Of a stretch of DNA of 36,861 nt, positions 16,505-24,279 are shown piece by piece. The notes under the pieces were generated by a model that worked only from the letters and a program-made list of their open reading frames with translations, ran no database searches and was not told the origin of the DNA. The translations under genes were made by a program, and so were the position numbers. The number at the start of each line of letters is the position of its first letter. Within the stretch, counting starts at the first letter, position 1. The stretch spans positions 1 through 36,861 of the forward strand of contig CAVJDT010000015.1 of the NCBI GenBank assembly GCA_963648435.1, given 5' to 3'. The DNA is from UMGS75 sp963648435 (GTDB lineage: Bacteria > Bacillota_I > Bacilli_A > ML615J-28 > CAG-313).

Positions 16505-17498
16505 TTTTGGCATACCTCCATAATGTAAAATAAAAAATAAGACTTAAGATAGTGGAAATTAAAGATGTAATAATGATAAATGAGTGATTTAACACATAAT
16601 TATAAAAAAGAAAAGTAACTATAGCACCTAAAAATAGACTAGTTCCAAGTCTATAGATAAAGGTATTTTTCTTTTTGAAAAGTTGCCTTAAAATTTCTAG
16701 ATTAAGGGTTAGTTTAATAAAAATATAAGAAGAAATGTAAACACAAAGAAAAATGTCTAAATGTTCAAAATATTTAGGACCAGTATATAATCGGTATCTA
16801 AAAAGAGATGGAAATAACATATTATCAAAAAAATGATAATCTAAAAATAAATAATTATCCATGATAAACCAAGTAGAAAGCATTGAGCCAATTAAACTAC
16901 CAATTACAAAACTCCATTTAGAAGGAGGATTACTAGTAACGCTTGGAATGGTGAAAAATAAAAGATTATCAAGAAAAGGAAATAGAAGTGTTAAAGCTAA
17001 ATATGGCTTTTTAAAATAAAAGGAAAGAGGAAGTAGTAATCTAAAGTCTCTTACATTAGTGTTTAAAAAATGAGTTTGACTAGTAATTAGTAAAATAACA
17101 AAGAGAACTAGCATAATATTCATAATTGAACGAATGTTAACAAAACTTATTAAGCTCACAAAAAACAATAAAACAGTAATAATTAAAAAAGTAGGAGTAA
17201 GAAGGAAAAAATAATCTGATAAAATCTTTATAGAAGAAAGTGCAATTAAAATAGTTGAAATTATTAGATATAATATTAAAATAATTCTTGTAAATTTACT
17301 ATTTAAAACTTTTGCTTGAAAGTTTGTTCTTTTGATAGGAATAATTAAATATAATAATGTTACAAAAATTCCTAGTAAAAATGATATGATATAAGCATTT
17401 CTAGGAAATAAATGCATTAAAACATTTGAAGTAATAATGCAATTTAAAAACATTGTATTAATAAAAGTAATAAGGATAACTTTAACACTTAATTTCAT
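16494..17498 (-). CDS. GerB-like germinant-binding transporter subunit
   Basis: The 334-residue, almost entirely hydrophobic protein shows about ten membrane segments of the GerAB/amino-acid-permease type. A conserved-looking KYFEHLDIFLCVYI segment near residues 245-260 corresponds to the ER-x-D/E-x-hydrophobic stretch typical of GerB proteins. In GerA receptors this subunit binds the germinant amino acid or sugar. It is the first gene of the three-gene minus-strand operon. AAGGAGAT lies 7 bases before the ATG at 17498. The order B-A-C differs from the classical A-B-C. No other sporulation gene is in the window, so spore formation is inferred from this operon alone. Confidence 0.85.
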   Translation of the reverse strand: MKLSVKVILITFINTMFLNCIITSNVLMHLFPRNAYIISFLLGIFVTLLYLIIPIKRTNFQAKVLNSKFTRIILILYLIISTILIALSSIKILSDYFFLLTPTFLIITVLLFFVSLISFVNIRSIMNIMLVLFVILLITSQTHFLNTNVRDFRLLLPLSFYFKKPYLALTLLFPFLDNLLFFTIPSVTSNPPSKWSFVIGSLIGSMLSTWFIMDNYLFLDYHFFDNMLFPSLFRYRLYTGPKYFEHLDIFLCVYISSYIFIKLTLNLEILRQLFKKKNTFIYRLGTSLFLGAIVTFLFYNYVLNHSFIIITSLISTILSLIFYFTLWRYAKNEG

Positions 17499-17528
17499 AA
17501 TAATCTCCTTTTGTTTAGTTTTTCCAAA

Positions 17529-17557
17529 AAAATAAGTAAAATACTTCCTATTTTCAA
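17529..17557 (-). promoter_or_regulatory. Possible promoter of the germination operon
   Basis: On the minus strand, TTGAAA (complement of 17552-17557) and TATTTT (complement of 17529-17534) are 17 bases apart. The -10 is poor. Germination operons are normally read by sigma G; I see no convincing sigma G pair here, so the assignment is weak. Confidence 0.3.
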
Positions 17558-17596
17558 TAGTTTGTTAAAAATAAAGATATACTAAGTAGTTTAATA

Positions 17597-17628
17597 ACAA
17601 ATAAGTGTTTATAACTTATCTTATTTGT
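17597..17628. repeat. Inverted repeat in the divergent intergenic region
   Basis: ACAAATAAG (17597-17605) and CTTATTTGT (17620-17628) are perfect inverted copies around a 14-base centre that itself contains AAGT/ACTT. It lies between the divergent germination and SSB promoters and could be an operator. There is no T-tract typical of a terminator. Confidence 0.4.
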
Positions 17629-17670
17629 TTGCATAAGTAGGAAAATTAGTATACTCCATTAATGGAAATT

Positions 17671-17698
17671 TTGCGTTTTAAAAAAATATAAGTATAAT
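17671..17698 (+). promoter_or_regulatory. Promoter of the SSB-like gene
   Basis: TTGCGT (17671-17676) and TATAAT (17693-17698) are 16 bases apart, directly before the ribosome binding site GGGAGGAAG at 17709-17717. A CCATTAATGG palindrome (17656-17665) lies just upstream. Confidence 0.65.
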
Positions 17699-17721
17699 TT
17701 TTAGTGAAGGGAGGAAGTGTA

Positions 17722-18117
17722 ATGATTAATATTGTGACATTAGTAGGGGTTATTACTGAAGACCCTATACTTAAAGAATTTGAAAATGGTTTAAAGGGGG
17801 CTTTTATTGTTTTAAGAGTTACAAGGCCTTTTAAATCAATGGAAGGAACTTATGAGTCAGATTTTATTAAATGTTCACTTTGGGAAGGTATTGCTCAAAA
17901 TACTTGTGAGTATTGTCGTAAAGGTGATGTCATTGGGGTTAGGGGTAGACTTGTAAGTAAAACTGAAGATGTGGTGTTTAACTGTGAAAAAGAACAACAT
18001 GTTAAAAAGATTTCAATGTTACATTTAGTTGTAGAAAGAGTTAGTTTTATTACAACCGCGAAAAAGTTTAAAGAAAATAACTCTTTCTATCAAAATGTTG
18101 TTGAAGAAAAAGATTGA
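17722..18117 (+). CDS. Single-stranded DNA-binding protein-like OB-fold protein
   Basis: The 131-residue protein has the SSB pattern: MINIVTLVGVITEDPILKEF at the N-terminus, ESDFIKCSLWEGIAQN in the middle, and GDVIGVRGRLVSKTED before the last strands. SSB coats single-stranded DNA in replication and repair. The usual acidic DDDIPF-type tail that recruits partners is absent (the end is QNVVEEKD), so this may be a paralogue of the main SSB. I chose the ATG at 17722 because GGGAGGAAG lies directly before it; a GTG at 17704 would place that site inside the gene. It is followed at once by a terminator, so it is probably a single-gene unit. Confidence 0.75.
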   Translation: MINIVTLVGVITEDPILKEFENGLKGAFIVLRVTRPFKSMEGTYESDFIKCSLWEGIAQNTCEYCRKGDVIGVRGRLVSKTEDVVFNCEKEQHVKKISMLHLVVERVSFITTAKKFKENNSFYQNVVEEKD

Positions 18118-18139
18118 TCACTATTTTAGTGGTCTTTTT
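18116..18139 (+). terminator. Terminator after the SSB-like gene
   Basis: GATCACT (18116-18122) pairs with AGTGGTC (18128-18134) with one G-T pair, followed by T(5). The stem begins inside the stop codon. Confidence 0.8.
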
Positions 18140-18142
18140 AAT

Positions 18143-18171
18143 TTGTATTTTTTGGCAAATCGTGCTATAAT
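18143..18171 (+). promoter_or_regulatory. Promoter of the thyA operon
   Basis: TTGTAT (18143-18148) and TATAAT (18166-18171) are 17 bases apart, and TGC directly before the -10 makes it an extended -10 promoter. Confidence 0.75.
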
Positions 18172-18199
18172 ACTCATTGAAATTATGTGGAGAAAAATT

Positions 18200-19078
18200 A
18201 TGAAGCAATATTTAGAATTATGTCAAAAAGTATTAAATGAAGGCCATTTTAAAGAAGATAGAACAGGTACTGGTACTTATTCTTTATTTGGTGCACAAAT
18301 GCGTTTTCCTTTATCTGAAGGATTTCCACTTCTTACAACGAAGAAAGTATATCTTAAAGCAATTATTTATGAATTATTATGGTTTATTAAGGGCGATACC
18401 AATATTCAATATTTAGTTAAAAATGGGGTTAGAATATGGAATGAATGGCCCTATGAAGCGTATAAAAAATCAAATGATTATCAAGGCGAAACGATGGATG
18501 AGTTTGTTGAAAAAATCAAAAATGATGATCATTTTGCTAAACTTCATGGTGATTTAGGACCAGTGTATGGGGCTCAGTGGCGTTCATTTGGAATTGGTGA
18601 ATATCAAATTGACCAACTTCAAAAGGTTATTGATGAAATTAAACAAAATCCAAGTTCAAGAAGATTAATTGTTTGTGCGTGGAATCCCCTTGTTATTGAC
18701 CAAATGGCCTTACCACCATGTCACTCCTTATTTCAGTTTTATGTAAGTGATGGTAAACTATCATGTCAGTTATACCAACGTTCTGCCGATTTATTTTTAG
18801 GGGTACCATTTAATATTGCTTCATATGCATTATTAACAATGATGGTAGCTCATGTAACAGGACTTGAACTTGGTGATTTTGTTCATACAATTGGTGATGC
18901 TCATATTTACGCTAATCATCTTGAACAAATTAACATTCAACTTTCAAGAACTCCAAAAGCTCTTCCAAAGATGAATATCTTAAGAAAAGTTGAAAAAATA
19001 GAAGACTTTAAATATGAAGATTTTGAATTAACTGGTTATAATCCATATCCAGCTATTAAAGGAAAGGTGGCAGTATAA
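18200..19078 (+). CDS. thyA: Thymidylate synthase
   Basis: ThyA makes dTMP from dUMP with methylene-tetrahydrofolate, releasing dihydrofolate. The 292-residue protein has the expected motifs: GHFKEDRTGTGTYSLFGAQM at the N-terminus with the phosphate-binding Arg, WNPLVIDQMALPPCHSLFQF with the active-site Cys at residue 174, and YQRSADLFLGVPFNIASYAL. The C-terminus PYPAIKGKVAV is intact. The start at 18200 has GGAG at 18189-18192; an upstream in-frame ATG at 18095 lies inside the SSB-like gene and before the promoter, so it is rejected. The next gene encodes the enzyme that recycles its dihydrofolate product, and its ATG follows the stop directly. Confidence 0.97.
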   Translation: MKQYLELCQKVLNEGHFKEDRTGTGTYSLFGAQMRFPLSEGFPLLTTKKVYLKAIIYELLWFIKGDTNIQYLVKNGVRIWNEWPYEAYKKSNDYQGETMDEFVEKIKNDDHFAKLHGDLGPVYGAQWRSFGIGEYQIDQLQKVIDEIKQNPSSRRLIVCAWNPLVIDQMALPPCHSLFQFYVSDGKLSCQLYQRSADLFLGVPFNIASYALLTMMVAHVTGLELGDFVHTIGDAHIYANHLEQINIQLSRTPKALPKMNILRKVEKIEDFKYEDFELTGYNPYPAIKGKVAV

Positions 19079-19552
19079 ATGCTTGCGATAATTGTTGCGA
19101 TTGATGAAAATAATTTAATTGGAAATGGTAATAGTTTACCTTGGTATTATCCCGAAGATTTAAAATATTTTAAAAAAATAACTAACTATAAAGCTGTTCT
19201 TATGGGATATAATACCTACCTTTCCATAATTGAACGAAATGGTAAAATACTACCTAATAGAGTTAGTTATGTCTTAACGGAAGAGGAAACTTTACCATTT
19301 GGTGGAATTGTGGTAACTAATTTAGATGAACTAATTGATGCATATAAGAATAGTGAATTATATGTAATAGGTGGTAAAATGGTGTATACGGAGTTATTAC
19401 CACGAGTTGACCGACTATATATTACGCGAATTCCTGGAACTCATGAAGGTGATGTTTACTTTCCTGAAGTAAACTATGATGAATTTAAATTACTTGGAAC
19501 CACTAAAGAAAAAGACCTTAAATTTGAAGTATATGAAAGGATAAAAAAATGA
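19079..19552 (+). CDS. folA: Dihydrofolate reductase
   Basis: The enzyme reduces dihydrofolate to tetrahydrofolate with NADPH, closing the thymidylate cycle started by the adjacent thyA. The 157-residue length is normal. Motifs seen: LAIIVAIDENNLIGNGNSLP with the Pro-Trp pair after it, the acidic substrate-binding residue in YYPEDLKYFK, the VLMGYNTY region, and the NADPH-binding ELYVIGGKMVYTELLP. The gene starts at the base after the thyA stop, with AAAGGTGG at 19063-19070 as ribosome binding site. Its TGA overlaps the start of plsC (ATGA), so the three are coupled. Confidence 0.95.
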   Translation: MLAIIVAIDENNLIGNGNSLPWYYPEDLKYFKKITNYKAVLMGYNTYLSIIERNGKILPNRVSYVLTEEETLPFGGIVVTNLDELIDAYKNSELYVIGGKMVYTELLPRVDRLYITRIPGTHEGDVYFPEVNYDEFKLLGTTKEKDLKFEVYERIKK

Positions 19553-20397
19553 TTTTTCCTTTATCATTAATTTGTGCATTTGGTTTAGCCATAATGTGGG
19601 TTATAGTTGGCATTATTAAAGCGATACCATGGTATTTTATTGTTTTATTATCTTTAGGTACAATTGTTGTGGTTGTTGCATTATTTTGTTTATTAGTTAT
19701 GATTTTATTATTAACTCTTGGTAAAAAATATGCAAAAACTTATAACCCTAAAGATAAAAAAAGATGGTTTTTTATGGTTGATGTTGCAAGATTTTCATGC
19801 TTTTGGTTAGGAGTTAAAGTAAAGGTAAATGGCCTTGAAAAACTACCAGAGACAGGACCAGTCGTGTTTTACTGTAATCATGAAAGCTATCTAGATATGT
19901 TTATTTTATATACCATTCTTTATAAATGGCCTCATGCGACGATGTATAAAAAAATAATTGAAACATATCCACTTGCATCAGGTATGGCAAAAGCTTTAGG
20001 GGGAGTTTCAATTGAAAGAGATGATGACCGGGAAGCTTTAAAATCAATTATCAAGATTATTGGAGAAGTTAGAGAAGGTGTAAATTTCTTAATTTTTCCC
20101 GAAGGAACAAGAGCTAAAACATCAAGACTTAATCATTATAAAGCAGGTGCTTTTAAAGTAGTTCAAAAAGCAAATGTTCCCGCGGTTATTCTTGCTTTAG
20201 ATGGAACATTTAAAAAAATGATGACAGCTCCATTTATTCCAACCTTTATTTACTTTAATGTTGTTGAGGTAATTTATCCTAAAAACTTTAAAGATAAATC
20301 AACTCAAGAACTTGCTTCTGATGTAACTGAACTTGTTCAAGCAGATATTGATGAAGCAAGAAGTAAATATCGATGGTTAAAATATCATAAAGACTAG
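19549..20397 (+). CDS. plsC: 1-acyl-glycerol-3-phosphate acyltransferase (PlsC family)
   Basis: PlsC adds the second acyl chain in phospholipid synthesis, making phosphatidate. The 282-residue protein has two N-terminal membrane segments (about residues 1-25 and 27-55). The acyltransferase motif NHESYLD (His 111 and Asp 116, spaced HX4D) follows, then the substrate-binding FPEGTRAKTSRLNHYKAGA near residues 184-203, and the VPAVILAL block IV. The start overlaps the end of folA by four bases, so it is translated with thyA-folA although its pathway is different. Ends in a strong terminator. Confidence 0.92.
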   Translation: MIFPLSLICAFGLAIMWVIVGIIKAIPWYFIVLLSLGTIVVVVALFCLLVMILLLTLGKKYAKTYNPKDKKRWFFMVDVARFSCFWLGVKVKVNGLEKLPETGPVVFYCNHESYLDMFILYTILYKWPHATMYKKIIETYPLASGMAKALGGVSIERDDDREALKSIIKIIGEVREGVNFLIFPEGTRAKTSRLNHYKAGAFKVVQKANVPAVILALDGTFKKMMTAPFIPTFIYFNVVEVIYPKNFKDKSTQELASDVTELVQADIDEARSKYRWLKYHKD

Positions 20398-20416
20398 GTT
20401 AATCCTAGTTTTATTT
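20393..20416 (+). terminator. Terminator of the thyA-folA-plsC operon
   Basis: ACTAGG (20393-20398) pairs with CCTAGT (20404-20409) around TTAAT, followed by a T-rich run to 20416. The stem covers the plsC stop codon. Confidence 0.8.
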
Positions 20417-20427
20417 TACGCATATTT

Positions 20428-20441
20428 TGTAAACGTTTTCA
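20428..20441. promoter_or_regulatory. CcpA-type catabolite-responsive element (cre)
   Basis: TGTAAACGTTTTCA matches the Bacillus cre consensus TGWAARCGYTWNCW at every position. It lies 79 bases before the lipoprotein start at 20520 and just after the plsC terminator, near a possible TTGTAA -35 at 20427-20432 that it overlaps. Binding of CcpA with HPr-Ser-P would repress the downstream gene when a preferred sugar is present. The regulator gene itself is not in the window. Confidence 0.75.
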
Positions 20442-20519
20442 AATAATGGTGTAAATCACTTGATAAAAAAAGTTAAATCATTTAATATTAAGTTATTATC
20501 AAGAAAGGAAGAGAAAAAA

Positions 20520-23500
20520 ATGAAGAAAAAATTAATGTTAAGTTTATTTTTAGTATTATTTATTAGCCTTTATAGTTGTGGTGGTAATAAAGTTAAAATT
20601 GAATTTCAACTAACTAATGATGAAAAAATTGTTGGTGAAGTAGGAAATGCGAAAGTTAATGATGCATTAGCTGATGTTTTAAAAAATGTTACTTGTGAAA
20701 AAGAAGACTATGAATTTATTGGCTGGTCCGTTGATGGTAAAACTTTAATTGGTGAAGATACTATTACCAAAAAGCAAACGATTATGGTTATTCCACTATT
20801 TGAAAAACTATATAAAGTAACCTTTAAAATAGATGGTGAAGAAATTATCAAAGAATATAAAAAAGGTGAAAAGATAATCGCACCTGATGTAACTCCACAA
20901 GAAGGTTATGAGTTTACTGGTTGGGATAAAGAAATACCAAGTTTAATGGTAGAAGAAGATTTAGTATTTAATGCAATATTCAAAAAAATAGAAGAAAAAG
21001 TATATACTGTAACTTTTAAAATAGAAGGTGAAGAAATTATCAAAGAATATAAAAAAGGTGAAAAGATAATCGCACCTAATGTTACTTCAACGGATAAAAT
21101 GACTTTTACTGGTTGGGATAAAGAAATACCAAGTGAAATGGTAGAAGAAAACTTAGTTTTTAATGCAATCTTCAAAAAAATAGAAGAAAAAGTGTATACT
21201 GTAACCTTTAAAATAGAAGGTGAAGAAATTATCAAAGAATATAAAAAAGGTGAAAAGATAATCGCACCTAATGTTACTTCAACGGATAAAATGACTTTTA
21301 CTGGTTGGGACAAAGAAATACCAAGTTTAATGGTAGAAGAAGATTTAGTATTTAATGCAATCTTTAAAGTCAATTACTATGAAATTAATTACGTTTATGA
21401 AGAAGGTAAATGGCCAATTACTCATCTTGATAATGTTAGTGAAGTATTAGATGCAATGCTTTCTGACTTTCATGAATTTTTAGGAAGTACTACTGATTTA
21501 GCAAGTTTTATTAAAGGTAGTAATGGTAAATATGCATCTGGTAAATGGTATGAGGAAAAGGCTAAACTTTATATGGCTAATGTTAAAGAAATAAAAGCAG
21601 AACCTACCTGCTTTATTAATGATGTAAGATACCATGATAAGTGGATTGGATTTTTTAATGTTTTAGATGAATGTGTTACCAAAATTAATCCAGCCCAAGA
21701 TTTCTGGGGTTCAACCTATGTTGGTATTATAAGACTTTATGAAATATGTGACCATGCCACTAGATTTAGTGATGAAATGAAACAAAGTTTAGTTTTAGCT
21801 TATGATGTTGAAGTAGAACCAGTTAGGACATATAAAGAAGGTGAAGAAGTAGAATTGTTTGAATTATCACTTGATGATGGACGTGAATTCTTAGGTTGGT
21901 ATATGGATGATGAAAAAATTACCAAAATTACTAGTAATATGAAAAAGGATGTAACCATTGTTGCCAAATGGTCAAACCCAATTTTCCCAAGTTTAATTGA
22001 AATCAAAAATCAACCTACAATCCTTGATAAAGGAATAACCTTTAATCTTGAAATAGTAATGTCACCTGATAATATTACACATCCTCAACTTGTGATGCAA
22101 AGCTCAGAACCTAAAGTTGCAAGTATTGAAAATGGGGTAATTAAAACTAAAGGATATGGCACTACCACGATTACAATTTATTCAAAATATGCAAATCAAG
22201 TAAAAGTTGAATTTACTTTAAATGTCTTTCCAACTTTACCTGAAGATACACCTGTAATTTATTTTCCATTTGATGTTAAGGAAATCTTAGTCATTAAAGC
22301 AAATGAAGAATATGATTTATTAGTTGGTGTTAAAGCTTATGATAAAACTGATGGTGATATTACAACTAGTATTATCGTTAAAGATGATAAATTAGATTCT
22401 GAAACTCCAGGTATTTATACAATCACTTATGAAGTAAAAAACTCTAAAGGAAATAAAACCACACTAGATAGAACTGTTAAAGTAATTGAACACAGTGAAT
22501 TAATCTTTATTGGTCATGCGGGGTGCTATCTTGGCATTATGAATACGGAAGAAGCATTTATTAATGGGGCGAAAGTAAAAGGTTATAAAGCCCTTGAATG
22601 TGATGTTAAACAAACTAAAGATGGTGTCTTCATTGTTTGTCATGACAATGACTTTGGAGGAGTAGATCTTGCATCAACAAACTACGCAGACTTAAAAGAT
22701 GTTGTCAAAACCCAAACACGGGGTGGCGTTACTTATAGTTCAACCATTTGTACATTTGAAAGATACTTAGAAATATGTAAAGAATATAACGTGTACGCAG
22801 TAGTTGAATTAAAATCTTCAGCAGGTATTACTAATAGTGATCAATCAAGAATGCCAGCCTTAATGCAAATAATTAAAGATAAAGGTATGCTTGATAAAGT
22901 AATTTTCTTAGGTTCACAATATAAATGCTTAGAATGGGTTAGAAATAATGGCTATAAATACATTCCATGTCAATATTTAGTTAACTCATGTGAAAGTGAA
23001 ACAATTTTTGAACGTTGTGTTACTTGGAATTTTGATGTAAGTTTTAACATTGGATATGAAGCTTCAGTAGAATGGATTGAACGGTATCATGAAGCGGGAC
23101 TTAAAGTGTCAAGTTATACTTTCAGTCAGTATTGTGATGCTTCAACCCTTCAATCTTGGATTGATAAAGGTGTTGACTATGTTACTTGTGATGTTTTAAC
23201 TGAAAAAGATGTCAAATTACCAGTTCATGAAGACGATGATAAACCTGAATATAAAGTTACATTCCAAACTCCAGATGGTGTCATCTTAAAAGAAACAGTT
23301 GTAAAAGAAGGTAAAAAAGCTATTGCTCCAGTAAATACCGACCGTAATGGATGTAAGTTTATTGGTTGGGACAAGGATTTTAGTAATATTACTAGTCATT
23401 TAGTAGTTACTGCTCAATATGAACTTATTGAATTTGAGATTGTTTATGAACCTAATTTTGTAATCGTAAAAGAAGAAGCGTGGGCTGATAAAGCCGCCTT

Positions 23501-24170
23501 TGTTAGTGAATTTTATACTGATTGGTTTAACTGGATTGTAAGTAATGTTGGTAAGATTGATGGTATTACATTTGATGGTACTACTTATACAGTTAAAATG
23601 AATACAAATGCAAATGGAACAGCGAAGTTTAAAACCGTCAACGAAATGATGGCCCTTGATATTTATGTTGTTGAACAAACAATTGGAGCCCTTGTTTATA
23701 AACCAATTGAAGGAACAAATAGTATAGATTACGTTATGGAAGAAGATAAGGGATATTTCTTAAATACCGAACCATATCGTACTAAATATAAAGCCTTAAA
23801 TGCATATTTCTTGAATGTTATGAATACCACATATACAAGTTATAATAAACAATATAAACAAGCAAGTAATGGCCGGGTTCAAATTTTCTTTAGATTTCAT
23901 CAATGGCAAAAAGGTACTAAAATTGTTGCATTTGATGCACTTCCTAATAAAACAATAACGGAAAAAATTGATGTGGAAGGTGTAGTGCTTCCAACTACTA
24001 AAGTTACTTATACAATTGAAGATAGTTTTACCTTAGAAGAACCAACATGTCAAGGTTATAAATTCCTTGGTTGGTATTTAGATCAAAAATGCACCAAAGA
24101 AATTAAGGAAATAACTTCTGGAACATATGGTAAAATAATACTATATGCTAAATGGGAAAAAATTGACTAG
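20520..24170 (+). CDS. Surface lipoprotein with InlB-type repeats and a glycerophosphodiester phosphodiesterase domain
   Basis: The 1,216-residue lipoprotein has a signal peptide with lipobox LYSC (Cys at residue 20). Three tandem 64-residue InlB/Flg_new-type repeats lie near 97-288. A helix-rich insert follows (INYVYEEGKWPITHLDNV to RFSDEMKQSL) that ends in an InlB closing piece (REFLGWYMDDEK). A Big_2-like Ig domain and a DUF5011-like domain (GDITTSIIVKDDKLDSETPG) come next. The GDPD domain spans about residues 660-905: GHAGCYLGIMNTEEAF, ALECDVKQTKDGVFIVCHDN and the VELK strand. Another InlB unit and a second helix-rich insert close it. GDPD enzymes hydrolyse glycerophosphodiesters to glycerol-3-phosphate and an alcohol. 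The usual HR motif is HA here, so activity needs testing. The ATG at 20520 is chosen for AAAGGAAGAG upstream and a proper signal peptide. A perfect cre site precedes it. Confidence 0.85.
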   Translation: MKKKLMLSLFLVLFISLYSCGGNKVKIEFQLTNDEKIVGEVGNAKVNDALADVLKNVTCEKEDYEFIGWSVDGKTLIGEDTITKKQTIMVIPLFEKLYKVTFKIDGEEIIKEYKKGEKIIAPDVTPQEGYEFTGWDKEIPSLMVEEDLVFNAIFKKIEEKVYTVTFKIEGEEIIKEYKKGEKIIAPNVTSTDKMTFTGWDKEIPSEMVEENLVFNAIFKKIEEKVYTVTFKIEGEEIIKEYKKGEKIIAPNVTSTDKMTFTGWDKEIPSLMVEEDLVFNAIFKVNYYEINYVYEEGKWPITHLDNVSEVLDAMLSDFHEFLGSTTDLASFIKGSNGKYASGKWYEEKAKLYMANVKEIKAEPTCFINDVRYHDKWIGFFNVLDECVTKINPAQDFWGSTYVGIIRLYEICDHATRFSDEMKQSLVLAYDVEVEPVRTYKEGEEVELFELSLDDGREFLGWYMDDEKITKITSNMKKDVTIVAKWSNPIFPSLIEIKNQPTILDKGITFNLEIVMSPDNITHPQLVMQSSEPKVASIENGVIKTKGYGTTTITIYSKYANQVKVEFTLNVFPTLPEDTPVIYFPFDVKEILVIKANEEYDLLVGVKAYDKTDGDITTSIIVKDDKLDSETPGIYTITYEVKNSKGNKTTLDRTVKVIEHSELIFIGHAGCYLGIMNTEEAFINGAKVKGYKALECDVKQTKDGVFIVCHDNDFGGVDLASTNYADLKDVVKTQTRGGVTYSSTICTFERYLEICKEYNVYAVVELKSSAGITNSDQSRMPALMQIIKDKGMLDKVIFLGSQYKCLEWVRNNGYKYIPCQYLVNSCESETIFERCVTWNFDVSFNIGYEASVEWIERYHEAGLKVSSYTFSQYCDASTLQSWIDKGVDYVTCDVLTEKDVKLPVHEDDDKPEYKVTFQTPDGVILKETVVKEGKKAIAPVNTDRNGCKFIGWDKDFSNITSHLVVTAQYELIEFEIVYEPNFVIVKEEAWADKAAFVSEFYTDWFNWIVSNVGKIDGITFDGTTYTVKMNTNANGTAKFKTVNEMMALDIYVVEQTIGALVYKPIEGTNSIDYVMEEDKGYFLNTEPYRTKYKALNAYFLNVMNTTYTSYNKQYKQASNGRVQIFFRFHQWQKGTKIVAFDALPNKTITEKIDVEGVVLPTTKVTYTIEDSFTLEEPTCQGYKFLGWYLDQKCTKEIKEITSGTYGKIILYAKWEKID
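20808..21383 (+). repeat. Three tandem 192-bp repeats within the lipoprotein gene
   Basis: Units begin at 20808, 21000 and 21192, exactly 192 bases (64 codons) apart. Units two and three are almost identical at the DNA level, including silent positions; unit one differs mainly in its middle (TPQEGYEFTGW against TSTDKMTFTGW). The near identity indicates recent duplication or gene conversion and predicts copy-number change by slippage or recombination. Confidence 0.9.
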
Positions 24171-24178
24171 ATGAATTA

Positions 24179-24207
24179 GAAAGTTTGTTAATCAAACTTT
24201 CTTTTTT
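24179..24207 (+). terminator. Terminator after the GDPD lipoprotein gene
   Basis: GAAAGTTTG (24179-24187) pairs perfectly with CAAACTTTC (24193-24201) around TTAAT, followed by T(6). Confidence 0.9.
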
Positions 24208-24224
24208 CTCATTATGTATAAAAA

Positions 24225-24253
24225 TTGAATTATTAAGTGAAAAATGTTATAAT
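24225..24253 (+). promoter_or_regulatory. Promoter of the ywaF-like operon
   Basis: TTGAAT (24225-24230) and TATAAT (24248-24253) are 17 bases apart, 26 bases before the start codon. AGAAAGAAGGA before the ATG supplies the ribosome binding site. Confidence 0.8.
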
Positions 24254-24279
24254 AACGTAAAAGAAAGAAGGAAAATAAA

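Noticed and set aside
20906..21373. Open minus-strand frame of 155 codons over the tandem repeats
   Set aside because: It exists only because the repeat unit is a multiple of three; it lies opposite a clear lipoprotein gene, has no ribosome binding site and is itself repetitive.
20808..21383. CRISPR-like array
   Set aside because: The 192-base units are coding, in frame and without spacers. No CRISPR array was seen anywhere in the window.
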